From an uncultured Prevotellaceae bacterium (GTDB lineage: Bacteria > Bacteroidota > Bacteroidia > Bacteroidales > Bacteroidaceae), in NCBI GenBank assembly GCA_900319225.1, contig ONNV01000003.1, positions 1-64,000 of the forward strand: 64,000 bases of DNA, given 5' to 3'. Shown piece by piece: positions 45,119 to 54,246 of this stretch (position 1 is its first letter; every line of letters begins with the position of its first letter). The position numbers and the translations under genes were made by a program. The notes below the pieces were generated by a model, which saw only the letters and a list, made by a program, of their open reading frames with translations, was not told where the DNA came from and searched no databases.

Positions 45119-45228
45119 TAGCCGAGCAAGTCACCCCACTCCAGGGGGATTTCTTCACTACCAACAAGAACTTGCGGAGCCTGTATCTTGATTTCTTCTG
45201 TACTGGGTTTGATATATGTCTTTTTCAT
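45118..45228 (-). CDS. 36-residue peptide with a YxxP leader motif; candidate RiPP precursor
   Basis: ATG at 45228, TAG at 45118-45120, only 10 bases after the stop of the giant secreted protein. The product begins MKKTYIKPSTEEIKIQ, with Y5-x-x-P8 and alternating Ile/Lys, as in leader peptides bound by PqqD-type recognition domains (for example the KKQYSKPSLEV type of lasso leaders). The remainder is LVG followed by SEEIPLEWGDLLG. If cut before G23, an acidic residue (E30) falls at core position 8. A PqqD/kinase/peptidase/exporter cassette is encoded convergently just beyond. Short peptides of this type are common near surface proteins in Bacteroidetes; expression is not proven. Confidence 0.65.
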   Translation of the reverse strand: MKKTYIKPSTEEIKIQAPQVLVGSEEIPLEWGDLLG

Positions 45229-45238
45229 ATTCTGCTTC

Positions 45239-48200
45239 TTATTCTGTTATCATCACTTTCTTGCCATCTGAGTTAAGGTACAGGCCAGGAGCGGTGGGAG
45301 TGCCCTCAACAGGCTGGCCGTTCAGGTAGTACCACTGATCTATTGTTATCTCACCGGTATTCATGTTTATGGTTCCGGTGGCGGTTGTAGCGCCGTCACT
45401 GCTCAGCAGACGCACCTTGATACGGTCAGGTATGGCAGGTATTTCTGCCGTGCCCCTTCCGGGAGCCTTCAGAGCGGTGTTACTGCCGGAATATGTAAGG
45501 TATGCGCGGAACGGCAGTATGTAAGCGCCGTTGCCAGCCTTCACGAACTGGCCGGCCTCAACATCGGTCACACCATCTGTAGCCTTACCATTTTTGCCGG
45601 CAAATCCGAATACGTTACCGGAGAACCCTTCATCACCGTAATCCTTACGACTGTAGGTGCCGTGGAATGTCCAGTCACCGCTGGTGGTTGCTCCTGCAAC
45701 TGGCGATATATCGTCCGGTACCCTACCCACAAATGACCATGTACCTGTATAAAATGGTAGGAAGAGATAAGGTTTACCTGCCTCCGTTTCAATATCCAGA
45801 TTACCCTCGTTATCTATTTCAATCTCCTCCATAGTCGCAATCCAACCTTCCTGGATATTGTAAGTTACATCAACAAACTTGAAGAGATTACCGACAAGCA
45901 GATTTGAAATACTGAACGGCAAGCATATAGTGGTAGCTATGTCTTCTGTATAATCACGGCTGAAACTAACCAATCTTCCTGCTATATCATCAACATTAGC
46001 ATCAGTAATGCCATCAGACTCCGTGATATTGTATGACTGGTAAGGCATTAAAGTCTTTCCCGACAGTTCATCAATCTGGGGATCATCCAAATAACCATAA
46101 TAAAAATCATTTCCGTCAGTAAACACCTGTCCCGGATAGATGACGAAGTAATTGCTGCGATAACCGCCAGCAGTTACACGATCTGTAGTATTTCGCCATC
46201 CAAGCGCCATCATATCACAAATAATACTGTCACCCATGGTATTGATGATTCCGCTGTACAATATCAAATTATCAGCAATTATTCCAATTCCTTTGAATTT
46301 TTCAATATCTGTCTTTTTTGTCGTTATTTTACCACCATTGATCGTAAGATAATCATCGACATATAGAGCAGAGTTGATGCAACCCATATCATCACCACTG
46401 CTTTGAGCATAAATGGTAATATCATTGTATTCAACAATAATAGCATCTGCAGTAAGTGTAGCTCCATCACATAGTATCAGATGGGTTTCTCCTTCAAAGC
46501 AAATCGTTCCATTGACCGTCACCTGACCGTCCACAAAAAACCAACCACTACCCTCATATTCAATATCACCTTCATGATCAGTAATTGGTACAGCGGCAGG
46601 ACAAACATGAATTGTCCCAATTGAATCAATATAGCTGATATTAGGCTTGCCCATCATGGCATAGATGGTATCATTGTCATATACTAGCAATGTGTATGAA
46701 TTGTCTGTTCTACTCAATGAGCCACCGTTTGCAAAGAATACAGGCACATTACCCTCCGGCACTGTGCCGGTATAACTCAAATCAAGACTGACATTAGCAT
46801 TTTCAGGAAAATACAATACTCCTTTATATTCAAAGGCTCTGTCATAGCTGTTTATACTCAACAAGACATCAGTTCCTGAAGTGATGGTGTATATGTCCTT
46901 ACTGGTAAAACCTGAATCCGAATGGGTATTGCAGCAATTAAGATAATGGCAATTAATTCTTAATGAACCCCAATCATAATCACCCCAAATTATGCCTACC
47001 CATATCTTACCTGAAACTAAGGTTTCGACCACAAAACAGTTCTCCAATATGCCATAGATTTTTCCCACAACACCACCGACATAATTATTACCCCTAATAT
47101 CGGCACCTTGGATAACAACATTCCTGACTACGCCACCCGATTCTACCACGCCAAAAAGACCTTGATAACTCTCATTGGATTGGATGTTTATACCGCTTAC
47201 TGTATATCCATTTCCGTCAAAGATACCTTCAAAAGGATTTGAATCAGTTCCGATAGCCGTATAGTTATTCTCTATACTGCTGTCATACTCTATATTTCCA
47301 CCCAACTTGAAATACTTGCCGTTATAGTCGTTGCCATCGTTCACCAACGTAGCCAGCAAGTTTAGACCGGCTGTGGTGGTGATGGTGTAGGCTTTGTCGG
47401 CTGTACTGCCGTCTTTACCTGCGCCAATGCCCCAAAGGTCGGTGACGGTTGCGCTGACAGTAACATTCTGAGTCGGCACGGTGAAGGTGTAGGTTTCATC
47501 ACCATTGTCGGTAGCGGTCACACCTGCAACTGCCACACCGCTCATTTTGCAACCCATCCTGGCTCTCAGAGTAATGACACTTTCAGGCAGCGCGTAGGCC
47601 GTGATACCATCTTGACTTATAACACCTGTGGCGACGACATGCTCCGGCAAAGCAATAATGCAGCAAGGCTGCAGAGTCTTGCCTGCAATGGCAGTCTTCT
47701 CGGAATCGGTGAGCGTGCCGGTGTAGACTGCTGTGCCGTCGGTTAATGCCTGGCCAGATTTCACGTTGATGGTGCCGCCAAGTGCTTTGTAACTGCTGGC
47801 GGTTATGCGGTCAGAGGTATTTCGCCACCCTAGGGTGATGTTTCTTGAGCTAATACCCTCGTCACCATTAACATTCACAATGCCTCCGTTTATAGTAAAG
47901 CTGAAACCAACCTTGATACACCATATTGTAGGTACACCGCTCAGATTACCAGAATTGTCGAAAGCCACATTTATGTTACCGCCGTTGATAGTGAATTCAG
48001 AACTTAAAGAAAAGCAAGATTGGAAACCACCACAAGTAACGTTAATACTACCGGAACCTAGTCTTTGGCCATAAATGGAAAGGTTTCTGCCACATATAAC
48101 ATCCCCGAAATGCCTGGTTAGGTTAAGAGTGGCTCCATCACAAAGAATCAGATGGATGTTTGACTGTTCAAAATTCAATCCCTCATCGATTGTTATATCA

Positions 48201-51200
48201 CCACGAACCACATACCAACCTTCATCAAGTTGACCGCCGCTACTGAGCAGAGTGTAGTTGGTACATTGCTGTTCTACACCATCGGCGTCAATGTAAGGCA
48301 CGCTGTACCTGCAGGTGACGGTGGCATCAGCAGCAGGCATGGTAACGATCCAGTTGAAGCCTTCGTCTGAGGAGGTGGCGGGGATGTCATCCACCTTCAC
48401 ATCTGTGATTTTATAGCCTTGGTCATGACTAAGAGTGACCTGCACATCCGAAGCATAGTAAGTAGTTGTGCCTATGGTCACCGTATCGGAGCTGCTGGCT
48501 GTGACATGCTCAGGCAACGTGAGGGTGTAGACGCTGCGGACACCATCAAGGTCGTTACTGCTAACACCTATGTTGGTGGTGTATGTGGTTTCGCCTATGG
48601 TGACTGTGCAGTTTTTGTAGTGGTTGTTGGTGAGGGTTAAAGAGCCTCCGCTGAAGCCATATACACCACATTTGTTGCCACTCGTAACAGTTATGCTTGT
48701 GTTCATAACCAAGCAGTTGCTAATAGTGGTTTTATACAAATAACCTATAATACCGCCGACATAGTTCTTTCCGGTAATGCTTGCACCATCGATGATTAGG
48801 TTCTTGACAGTTCCCTCAGAGATGTGACCAAAAAAGCCGACAACGTCAGAGTCGTTGCTCCTGTCGATTGTAACATTGCTGATGGTATGGCCGTCGCCAT
48901 CGAAAGTACCCTCGAAGTAATTAAGACGAGAGCCTATTCCGTCGAAGGCCACACCGTTCATATCAATATCGTTGTCCAACTTGATGAACAGACCTGTACA
49001 TTTGTTGCCTCCGTTCACATAGTTGGAGAGTTTCACAAGTTGTGATGCGAATTTAATAAGGTATGGATCGTTCTCGCTGGTACCGGTACCCGTCCAATCG
49101 ATGAGGCTCCACTGGGCGTAGAGAGTTATCACGCCGTTTAACTCAGTGGTAAGGTTTTTCACACTCTGTCCGTCAGTATAGACATCACCGTTGCCCTCAG
49201 GTTGGGTGTTCCATCCTGCGAAGGTGTAGCCCTCGCGGATGAAGGCGTTTGTGGTGAGGTTTTGTGCTTGGTCGTAAGTAAGCACTTGGTCATCCATCGT
49301 GCCGGTGGCGTTGATGCCGTTGGTGGCGTTGGCGTTAAAGTGCACGGTGTAGGTGTTGGCCTCTCTTGTGGCGGCCACTGTGGTGTTGGCTGTCGGCATG
49401 CTGAAGCTCCACACGCCTTGCTCAGCGTTGATGGTGGTAGCCGAGCCGCCCACAGGGGTGTAGCTCGCGCTGGTGATGTGATAGCCAGCGTCAGTGAGCA
49501 GCGTCACCACCTCGCCCGCCGGAGCGTAGCCATGATGGGCGGTGGTGCCTGTCACTGTGAAGTCGTCAAGCAGCGTGATGCTGTATGCCGGCTGGAGGGT
49601 AACTTCGTGGAGGTTGAGATAATTTATTCCATTGCTATAAAGGTAGCCTGCACCGTCGGTGAGTGTCAGCCCGGCTTTCACGGTGAGGGAGCCGCAGTTA
49701 TAACTCGAAGCGGTGATGCGGTTGGCGGGGGCGGTGTAGCCGAGGGTGATGGGATAGTAGCTTGCATCTATGCCTTCGTTGGTACCAGAAGCGCTTATGA
49801 TGCCGCCATAAAATCCCAAGGCACAAGAACTGATGCCATTATTAACTGAAGCAGTGGCATTCAAGGTGCCGTTGCCGTTGGATTGACCAAAGATATTGAG
49901 GTCATTGGCAATAACAGCATCATGATTATTATAATTGTAGTTGTTAACAGTGAGTGTGGCGCCGTCGCAAAGGATGAGGTTGGCGGTGGCATCAAGAAGC
50001 GATAGAACTCCATTGATAGTGGCGTTGCTGCTCACCACATACCAATGGGTCTTGCCCGAGTCACCCAATTGGATATAGTCGTTGAAGCTGGTGATGACGG
50101 TGTAGTCATTGCATTGCTGCTCGTTGCCGTCGGCATCTAGGTAAGTCACCACAGGCAGTAGGGTGGCGTTCACGGCAACATCATAATAAGGCATGGTGAG
50201 GACGTTGACGTTAATATCGGAAAAGGTGATGTCGCCGCTGCTGGTAGTGGCGGTGTATTTCACGAACGAGCCTGAGGGCACGCTTTCGCTGTAGCCCAAG
50301 GTGATGTCGATGTTAGGAGTGTAGTATTCTTCGCCGCTCAGCGTGATACCGTCGCCATAAGTGGTCAGCGTGGTGTTGACGGTTGTGCCACCTGTTCGGG
50401 TGACGGTGGCGTTTTCGTTTAAGGTAAGTTTCACGATGTTGTGGTAGCCTCCGACGCTGCCAAACATGCAGTCTTTATAATAGGCGCGGGTGACGGTGCC
50501 GCTGCCGGAGCCTCTAATAATGTCCCTTGACGAGCCTGAATTAGCTTGGATACGTGAATTATAGACGTAGCAGTCCTGGATGGTGCCGCCAGCGCTGCCC
50601 GCTACGACACCCACCTGGTTTTTACCCACGATATTGATGTCATAAAGAACTAGGTTCTTCACCATACTACCGGAATAGGTCAAGCCGAAGAGTCCTTGGC
50701 ATTCGTCAGTATTGGCGCTGCCGCTCTTATAGATACGGATGCCGCTGATGCTGTGTCCGTCGCCGTCGAAAGTGCCTTTGAACGAATTGCCCCAGCCGCC
50801 GATGGATGTAAAGTTACTGGTAAAGCTTGTGGTCTTATCCCAAGTGTCGTCATTGCTGTGGCTATATTCTATGTCGGAACCTAGTTTGAAATATATGTCT
50901 CTGAAACTCTTTCCATCCGGGTTGCCGGTATAGCCACCCCACACTTCCTTGGCAAGACAGTCTAGCTGCCAAGTGCTGCTGATGATATATGGATCGCTCT
51001 CGGTGCCGCTACCCGTCCAGGGGCTTACCACAGTTAGGCTGCTGAAGCTCTTATTGATGGAGGTGCTGGTGTTATACAAGTTGCCAGCCAAGTCTTTCAC
51101 GGTGCCGCTGATGCTGTTTACGGTTAAAGATGTACCTTCATTGGCAGAAATTACACCGCTAAATGTAAGTACGTTACTGCCCGAGCCGGAGTAGTAGCTG

Positions 51201-52465
51201 AGCGTGCCCCAGGTGGTACTGAGTGTCGGGGTGCCGCTCACGGTCACGACCTCGTTGAACGGCACGGAGATATACACCGTGTTGCCGTAGCCATAGATGC
51301 CACCGGCCACTTTGATGTCGTTATTGATGATGGTGGGGGCGGTACCATCAACAAGAGCCATACGGACAAATAAGTCCTTGTACCCCCAGGTATCGTCATT
51401 ATCGCCACCGGCATCAAAGCGGGTGGTGATGTTGCCGACGGTGGGATCCAGTACTATCGCTCCAGAGCCATTATAGTCGTCGGACTTGAACTTCTGCTGC
51501 CAGAGTTTGCCAGTGGAGAGGCTGAACTCGCTGGTGGTTGTGCCGCGATGAGGGAAGTAGGCCTTGCCCTCGGCGTTGCTGCTTGTGGAAAGCTCGAAAC
51601 AGGTCTTATAAACAGAATTCACAGGATTATTGACGCTCTTATCTGGGTCGTAGCCGGTATCGTAGCTAGCGCTGCTGTTGCCTGCAATAATCTGAATATA
51701 CTGGTAGCCGTCGTCCTTTTCTTTCTCGGTGAAACAGACTGTGGCGTAGATTTTGTAGCCAATGCTGTTGAGGTAAGTAGCATCAGCACCGGTAGTATTG
51801 ATGAGGTCGCTGGTGCTGACAGTGGCAGGCTTCTGTGCGTAGTCGTAGCCGTCATCGATGAGGACGTAGCCATTTAGAGTACCGCTGGTTTCCACCTGGC
51901 TGGTGGGCGGGGTGTAATTGACATCCAAGTATTTGCTGCTGCTGACATCGCTAGTATAGTTGCCGCTGCTGTTAAAATAGACCAAGTCCGTGATGCTCTT
52001 GCTCACTTTTGTAGTAGAAAACTTCGTACCTGTGGTGAAACTGCGGGTCTTATCGGCCAAGAAGAAACCTCCGTCATCAGTGACCTCCAGTTTGTAACTG
52101 CGGTCGATGCCATTATGGTAATTGTAGGCATCGGTATTGGCAGAGGTATATTCCGTTACTAGAATGGTTTTCTTGTCGTCACCTGCTGCGAAGGTCAGGT
52201 TGCCGCTCAGCGCACTGGAACTCTGGCCGTTAACTTTGGTCACATTGTAATGCTGCCCGGCATAGGCGCTCAGGTTAACCAGACGGTACTTTACCGTCTC
52301 GGCCACAGTCTTGTTGGTGCGGGAAATGGTAAACGTGGTGGTGGTGCCGCTGGTGGTAGCCTCAACTTTCCAACCATTGACGGCCCAGACATTCTGTCCT
52401 ACTGCCAAGCTCAGAACTATGAGCATGGATTTGATGATTCTCCTTAGAACTAAGTCTCTTTTCAT
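45239..52465 (-). CDS. Giant secreted repeat protein with GLUG and bacterial repeat domains
   Basis: 2408 residues with a signal peptide (LIVLSLAVGQNVWAVNGW). After a unique N-terminal part (about 30-480) come three similar modules, each with a GLUG-type region (about 560-640, 1170-1260, 1745-1815; pattern GTFDGDGHTISNV and YVGGIIGYL) and then a region with LILCDGATL, an IYGQ/IFGQ strand and an LGWRNTSDRITA strand. One List-Bact-type repeat with GYTFAGWNTQPEGNGDVYT and ITLYAQWS lies near 1030-1120. The end (IDQWYYLNGQPVEG, then APGLYLNSDGKKVMITE) is the tail seen on many Bacteroidales surface proteins. Likely an adhesin-like or matrix protein; no enzyme domain is seen. Base composition varies strongly along the gene. 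Confidence 0.85.
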   Translation of the reverse strand: MKRDLVLRRIIKSMLIVLSLAVGQNVWAVNGWKVEATTSGTTTTFTISRTNKTVAETVKYRLVNLSAYAGQHYNVTKVNGQSSSALSGNLTFAAGDDKKTILVTEYTSANTDAYNYHNGIDRSYKLEVTDDGGFFLADKTRSFTTGTKFSTTKVSKSITDLVYFNSSGNYTSDVSSSKYLDVNYTPPTSQVETSGTLNGYVLIDDGYDYAQKPATVSTSDLINTTGADATYLNSIGYKIYATVCFTEKEKDDGYQYIQIIAGNSSASYDTGYDPDKSVNNPVNSVYKTCFELSTSSNAEGKAYFPHRGTTTSEFSLSTGKLWQQKFKSDDYNGSGAIVLDPTVGNITTRFDAGGDNDDTWGYKDLFVRMALVDGTAPTIINNDIKVAGGIYGYGNTVYISVPFNEVVTVSGTPTLSTTWGTLSYYSGSGSNVLTFSGVISANEGTSLTVNSISGTVKDLAGNLYNTSTSINKSFSSLTVVSPWTGSGTESDPYIISSTWQLDCLAKEVWGGYTGNPDGKSFRDIYFKLGSDIEYSHSNDDTWDKTTSFTSNFTSIGGWGNSFKGTFDGDGHSISGIRIYKSGSANTDECQGLFGLTYSGSMVKNLVLYDINIVGKNQVGVVAGSAGGTIQDCYVYNSRIQANSGSSRDIIRGSGSGTVTRAYYKDCMFGSVGGYHNIVKLTLNENATVTRTGGTTVNTTLTTYGDGITLSGEEYYTPNIDITLGYSESVPSGSFVKYTATTSSGDITFSDINVNVLTMPYYDVAVNATLLPVVTYLDADGNEQQCNDYTVITSFNDYIQLGDSGKTHWYVVSSNATINGVLSLLDATANLILCDGATLTVNNYNYNNHDAVIANDLNIFGQSNGNGTLNATASVNNGISSCALGFYGGIISASGTNEGIDASYYPITLGYTAPANRITASSYNCGSLTVKAGLTLTDGAGYLYSNGINYLNLHEVTLQPAYSITLLDDFTVTGTTAHHGYAPAGEVVTLLTDAGYHITSASYTPVGGSATTINAEQGVWSFSMPTANTTVAATREANTYTVHFNANATNGINATGTMDDQVLTYDQAQNLTTNAFIREGYTFAGWNTQPEGNGDVYTDGQSVKNLTTELNGVITLYAQWSLIDWTGTGTSENDPYLIKFASQLVKLSNYVNGGNKCTGLFIKLDNDIDMNGVAFDGIGSRLNYFEGTFDGDGHTISNVTIDRSNDSDVVGFFGHISEGTVKNLIIDGASITGKNYVGGIIGYLYKTTISNCLVMNTSITVTSGNKCGVYGFSGGSLTLTNNHYKNCTVTIGETTYTTNIGVSSNDLDGVRSVYTLTLPEHVTASSSDTVTIGTTTYYASDVQVTLSHDQGYKITDVKVDDIPATSSDEGFNWIVTMPAADATVTCRYSVPYIDADGVEQQCTNYTLLSSGGQLDEGWYVVRGDITIDEGLNFEQSNIHLILCDGATLNLTRHFGDVICGRNLSIYGQRLGSGSINVTCGGFQSCFSLSSEFTINGGNINVAFDNSGNLSGVPTIWCIKVGFSFTINGGIVNVNGDEGISSRNITLGWRNTSDRITASSYKALGGTINVKSGQALTDGTAVYTGTLTDSEKTAIAGKTLQPCCIIALPEHVVATGVISQDGITAYALPESVITLRARMGCKMSGVAVAGVTATDNGDETYTFTVPTQNVTVSATVTDLWGIGAGKDGSTADKAYTITTTAGLNLLATLVNDGNDYNGKYFKLGGNIEYDSSIENNYTAIGTDSNPFEGIFDGNGYTVSGINIQSNESYQGLFGVVESGGVVRNVVIQGADIRGNNYVGGVVGKIYGILENCFVVETLVSGKIWVGIIWGDYDWGSLRINCHYLNCCNTHSDSGFTSKDIYTITSGTDVLLSINSYDRAFEYKGVLYFPENANVSLDLSYTGTVPEGNVPVFFANGGSLSRTDNSYTLLVYDNDTIYAMMGKPNISYIDSIGTIHVCPAAVPITDHEGDIEYEGSGWFFVDGQVTVNGTICFEGETHLILCDGATLTADAIIVEYNDITIYAQSSGDDMGCINSALYVDDYLTINGGKITTKKTDIEKFKGIGIIADNLILYSGIINTMGDSIICDMMALGWRNTTDRVTAGGYRSNYFVIYPGQVFTDGNDFYYGYLDDPQIDELSGKTLMPYQSYNITESDGITDANVDDIAGRLVSFSRDYTEDIATTICLPFSISNLLVGNLFKFVDVTYNIQEGWIATMEEIEIDNEGNLDIETEAGKPYLFLPFYTGTWSFVGRVPDDISPVAGATTSGDWTFHGTYSRKDYGDEGFSGNVFGFAGKNGKATDGVTDVEAGQFVKAGNGAYILPFRAYLTYSGSNTALKAPGRGTAEIPAIPDRIKVRLLSSDGATTATGTINMNTGEITIDQWYYLNGQPVEGTPTAPGLYLNSDGKKVMITE

Positions 52466-52713
52466 ATCTGTTTGTTTCTTCTTTTTCTGTAAGACGGATT
52501 AGACGGAGCATCGGGCCAGCGCAGATTCTCCGGATGCTCACGCAAATATCTGGAGGTCTTGTACAGGCACCATATGATGTATGCCGCACAGACCACCAGG
52601 ATAATTGTCATGATGATTTCAAGGGTTTTGATTTGGGGAGATACGGGCATACCCTCCCCTGTCTCGGGATGGAAAGGACTAATAGAACGAGAGATATAAT
52701 TAAATAAGCCCAT
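52462..52713 (-). CDS. Small single-pass membrane protein
   Basis: An 83-residue product, MGLFNYISRSISPFHPETGE at the start, one transmembrane helix at about 33-50 (IIMTIILVVCAAYIIWCLY), and a basic C-terminal tail with PSYRKRRNKQI. I do not recognise the family. Its stop overlaps the start of the giant gene (ATGA), so the two are translationally coupled and it may act in the export or anchoring of the giant protein; that is inference. Confidence 0.7.
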   Translation of the reverse strand: MGLFNYISRSISPFHPETGEGMPVSPQIKTLEIIMTIILVVCAAYIIWCLYKTSRYLREHPENLRWPDAPSNPSYRKRRNKQI

Positions 52714-52757
52714 TGCTTTTTAAACGCGAACAAAGTTCGCTCGCAAACGGACACACC

Positions 52758-52808
52758 TTGTCAAAATCAGTAAAATTCTTGGGGTGGTTTTGTCAAAATC
52801 AGTAAAAA
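52758..52808 (-). promoter_or_regulatory. Two 18-base direct repeats upstream of the giant-protein operon
   Basis: TTGTCAAAATCAGTAAAA occurs at 52758-52775 and again at about 52790-52807, about 32 bases (three helical turns) apart. A weak -7 like box GAACTTTG lies at 52731-52738 on the minus strand. The spacing suits a regulator that binds direct repeats, such as the AraC-type protein encoded at 53122-54246. No protein binding is shown. Confidence 0.5.
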
Positions 52809-52816
52809 TTTTCAGA

Positions 52817-53121
52817 GGGGCACAAAGGGGACGGTTCTATCTGTGCCCTTGTGAAAAGAATCCTAGGTGTACAGAACTTTTGGGGTATCGGTATCGGAAA
52901 CCATGGCCGCCCGTGGGCTTGTGAACCGACGAACGAAGAGAAAGTAGAGAAAGCTAGCTTACTCTACCGAACGAGGAGGAGGTCTAGAACGTAGTTCTTA
53001 ACGGGAGGGGCCCGCTCCGAAGGAGTGGGAGGGATAGCGCGAAGCGCGTAGTTTCAGATACTGATACCCCAAAAGTTCTCCTGGAAAAAGGGCACAGATA
53101 GAACCGTCCCCTTTGTGCCCC
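52817..53121. mobile_element. 305-base structured element with nested long inverted repeats
   Basis: Outer arms of 34 bases are perfect (52817-52850 and 53088-53121; GGGGCACAAAGGGGACGGTT and on). Inner arms of 29 bases (52873-52901 and 53051-53079) differ at two positions. The 149 bases inside hold more hairpins: GTAGAG..CTCTAC (52944-52967), GAACgtaGTTC (52987-52997), CCCGCTCCgaaGGAGTGGG and GCGCgaaGCGC. No ORF of note is inside. It abuts the AraC gene stop codon. It may be a MITE-like element, a structured RNA or both. Confidence 0.65.
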
Positions 53122-54246
53122 TTATTCCAGCTGGCGGCGGACGTTGTAGTATGATTGGCGGGAGCCGAATCCCGAGGCAGTCACAATCTCCTCGATCGAT
53201 GCGTCGGGCTGCTGGACCTTGAGGCGTGCCACATGAGCCAGGCGGCAGCGGTTTACGTAGTTGTAGAAGCCGCCCATGCTGTCGGTTATGACCTGTGAAA
53301 GGTATGTGCGGTTTACGCCGCAGATGCGTGACAGGCTGTTGAGTGTCAGATGGCTGTCAAGATAGGCCTGATCATCCTCAACGCAGCGGCGTACTATGCC
53401 GGCAATCTCATCCTTACGCTCCTGTGACAGAGTCTCCTCTGCAGGCTCAGGCTGGGCATCGGGCTCAGGAAGTGAAGGCTCAGGAACATCGACCGTCTCC
53501 ACCTGCAGTTCTCCTGACTCCAGGCGCTCCACATCGAGCGTGCGGTGAGGTGTAAGTGCGCCTATTATGAACGCCACTCCCAGGACGGAGAGCAGCAGCA
53601 TACCGATGGAGAGCGAGTTGTAAGTTCCGATAAATGTAGTTACCCAACTGATGGTGAGATGGATTACAGGAACCCATATTATACCTTTGGCAAACTGGCG
53701 CGGAAAGTCCTCAGGATTGGAATAGTTATCCTCAGAGTAACGGCGAATGGCACAGGTTATCATGCTGATTGCCATCACGAAACAGAGCAGGTAGATCAGT
53801 GCCATAATACCCGCAATGCTGAAAAACCACTTGCAGAACGATCCCTTCAGCTGCGTGCCCGGAATAAGCGTCAGCACAAGCGCTGTCAGTACCATCAAGT
53901 CAAACGGGATATAGAGTGCATGTACGGGATTGCGCCACCACCCCACATTCAGCACCTTGCCAAAGTAGCTGAACAGCACCACCGCACAGAAAAACGGCGA
54001 TGCCAAGATGAGCAGCATACGCAGATAAAGGACCGCATCGGTATCCTGAGGCATGAATACGATGGGCAGAAGCAGGACATCCATTCCAAAACAGAACACT
54101 AGCGTCTTCCATGCCGGGTAATAATAATCGGCATGACGTGCGTAGGGTTGGCACTTGTGGCCCCATCGGATAGCGGCAATCGCCAGACTGATAGCTACAT
54201 AAACTGCAACAGATACGCTAAAGAACAGTTCCTCTCCTGAATACAT
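53122..54246 (-). CDS. Membrane-anchored AraC-family transcriptional regulator
   Basis: A 374-residue protein: an N-terminal membrane part of about six or seven helices (FFSVSVAVYVAISLAIAAIR to SIGMLLLSVLGVAFIIGAL, residues about 8-225), a Pro/Glu-rich linker, then a C-terminal AraC helix-turn-helix domain (SLSRICGVNRTYLSQVI and IVTASGFGSRQSYYNVRRQL). Such proteins can sense an envelope signal and bind DNA from the membrane. The likely target is the operon just downstream, which has direct repeats in front. Its ATG shares a base with the stop of the MetH-activation gene (TAATG). Confidence 0.85.
   Translation of the reverse strand: MYSGEELFFSVSVAVYVAISLAIAAIRWGHKCQPYARHADYYYPAWKTLVFCFGMDVLLLPIVFMPQDTDAVLYLRMLLILASPFFCAVVLFSYFGKVLNVGWWRNPVHALYIPFDLMVLTALVLTLIPGTQLKGSFCKWFFSIAGIMALIYLLCFVMAISMITCAIRRYSEDNYSNPEDFPRQFAKGIIWVPVIHLTISWVTTFIGTYNSLSIGMLLLSVLGVAFIIGALTPHRTLDVERLESGELQVETVDVPEPSLPEPDAQPEPAEETLSQERKDEIAGIVRRCVEDDQAYLDSHLTLNSLSRICGVNRTYLSQVITDSMGGFYNYVNRCRLAHVARLKVQQPDASIEEIVTASGFGSRQSYYNVRRQLE

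Noticed and set aside
41792-45228. Complete lasso-peptide cluster
   Set aside because: PqqD, kinase, exporter and a lasso-like leader are present, but no asparagine-synthetase-like cyclase or transglutaminase-like protease is in the window, and the residue two before the presumed core is Leu or Val, not the usual Thr.
45076-45276. 66-codon plus-strand frame after the exporter
   Set aside because: It lies over the inverted repeat, the peptide gene and the end of the giant gene on the other strand; the peptide frame on the minus strand is better supported by leader motif and spacing.
49202-49849. 215-codon plus-strand frame
   Set aside because: It is the antisense of the giant repeat protein gene in a GC-rich part; the composition follows from the other strand.
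52817-53121. Group II intron or retron RNA
   Set aside because: No domain V-like hairpin was recognised and no reverse transcriptase gene is nearby.
53545-54102. 185-codon plus-strand frame
   Set aside because: Antisense to the AraC regulator; charged low-complexity translation with no family resemblance.
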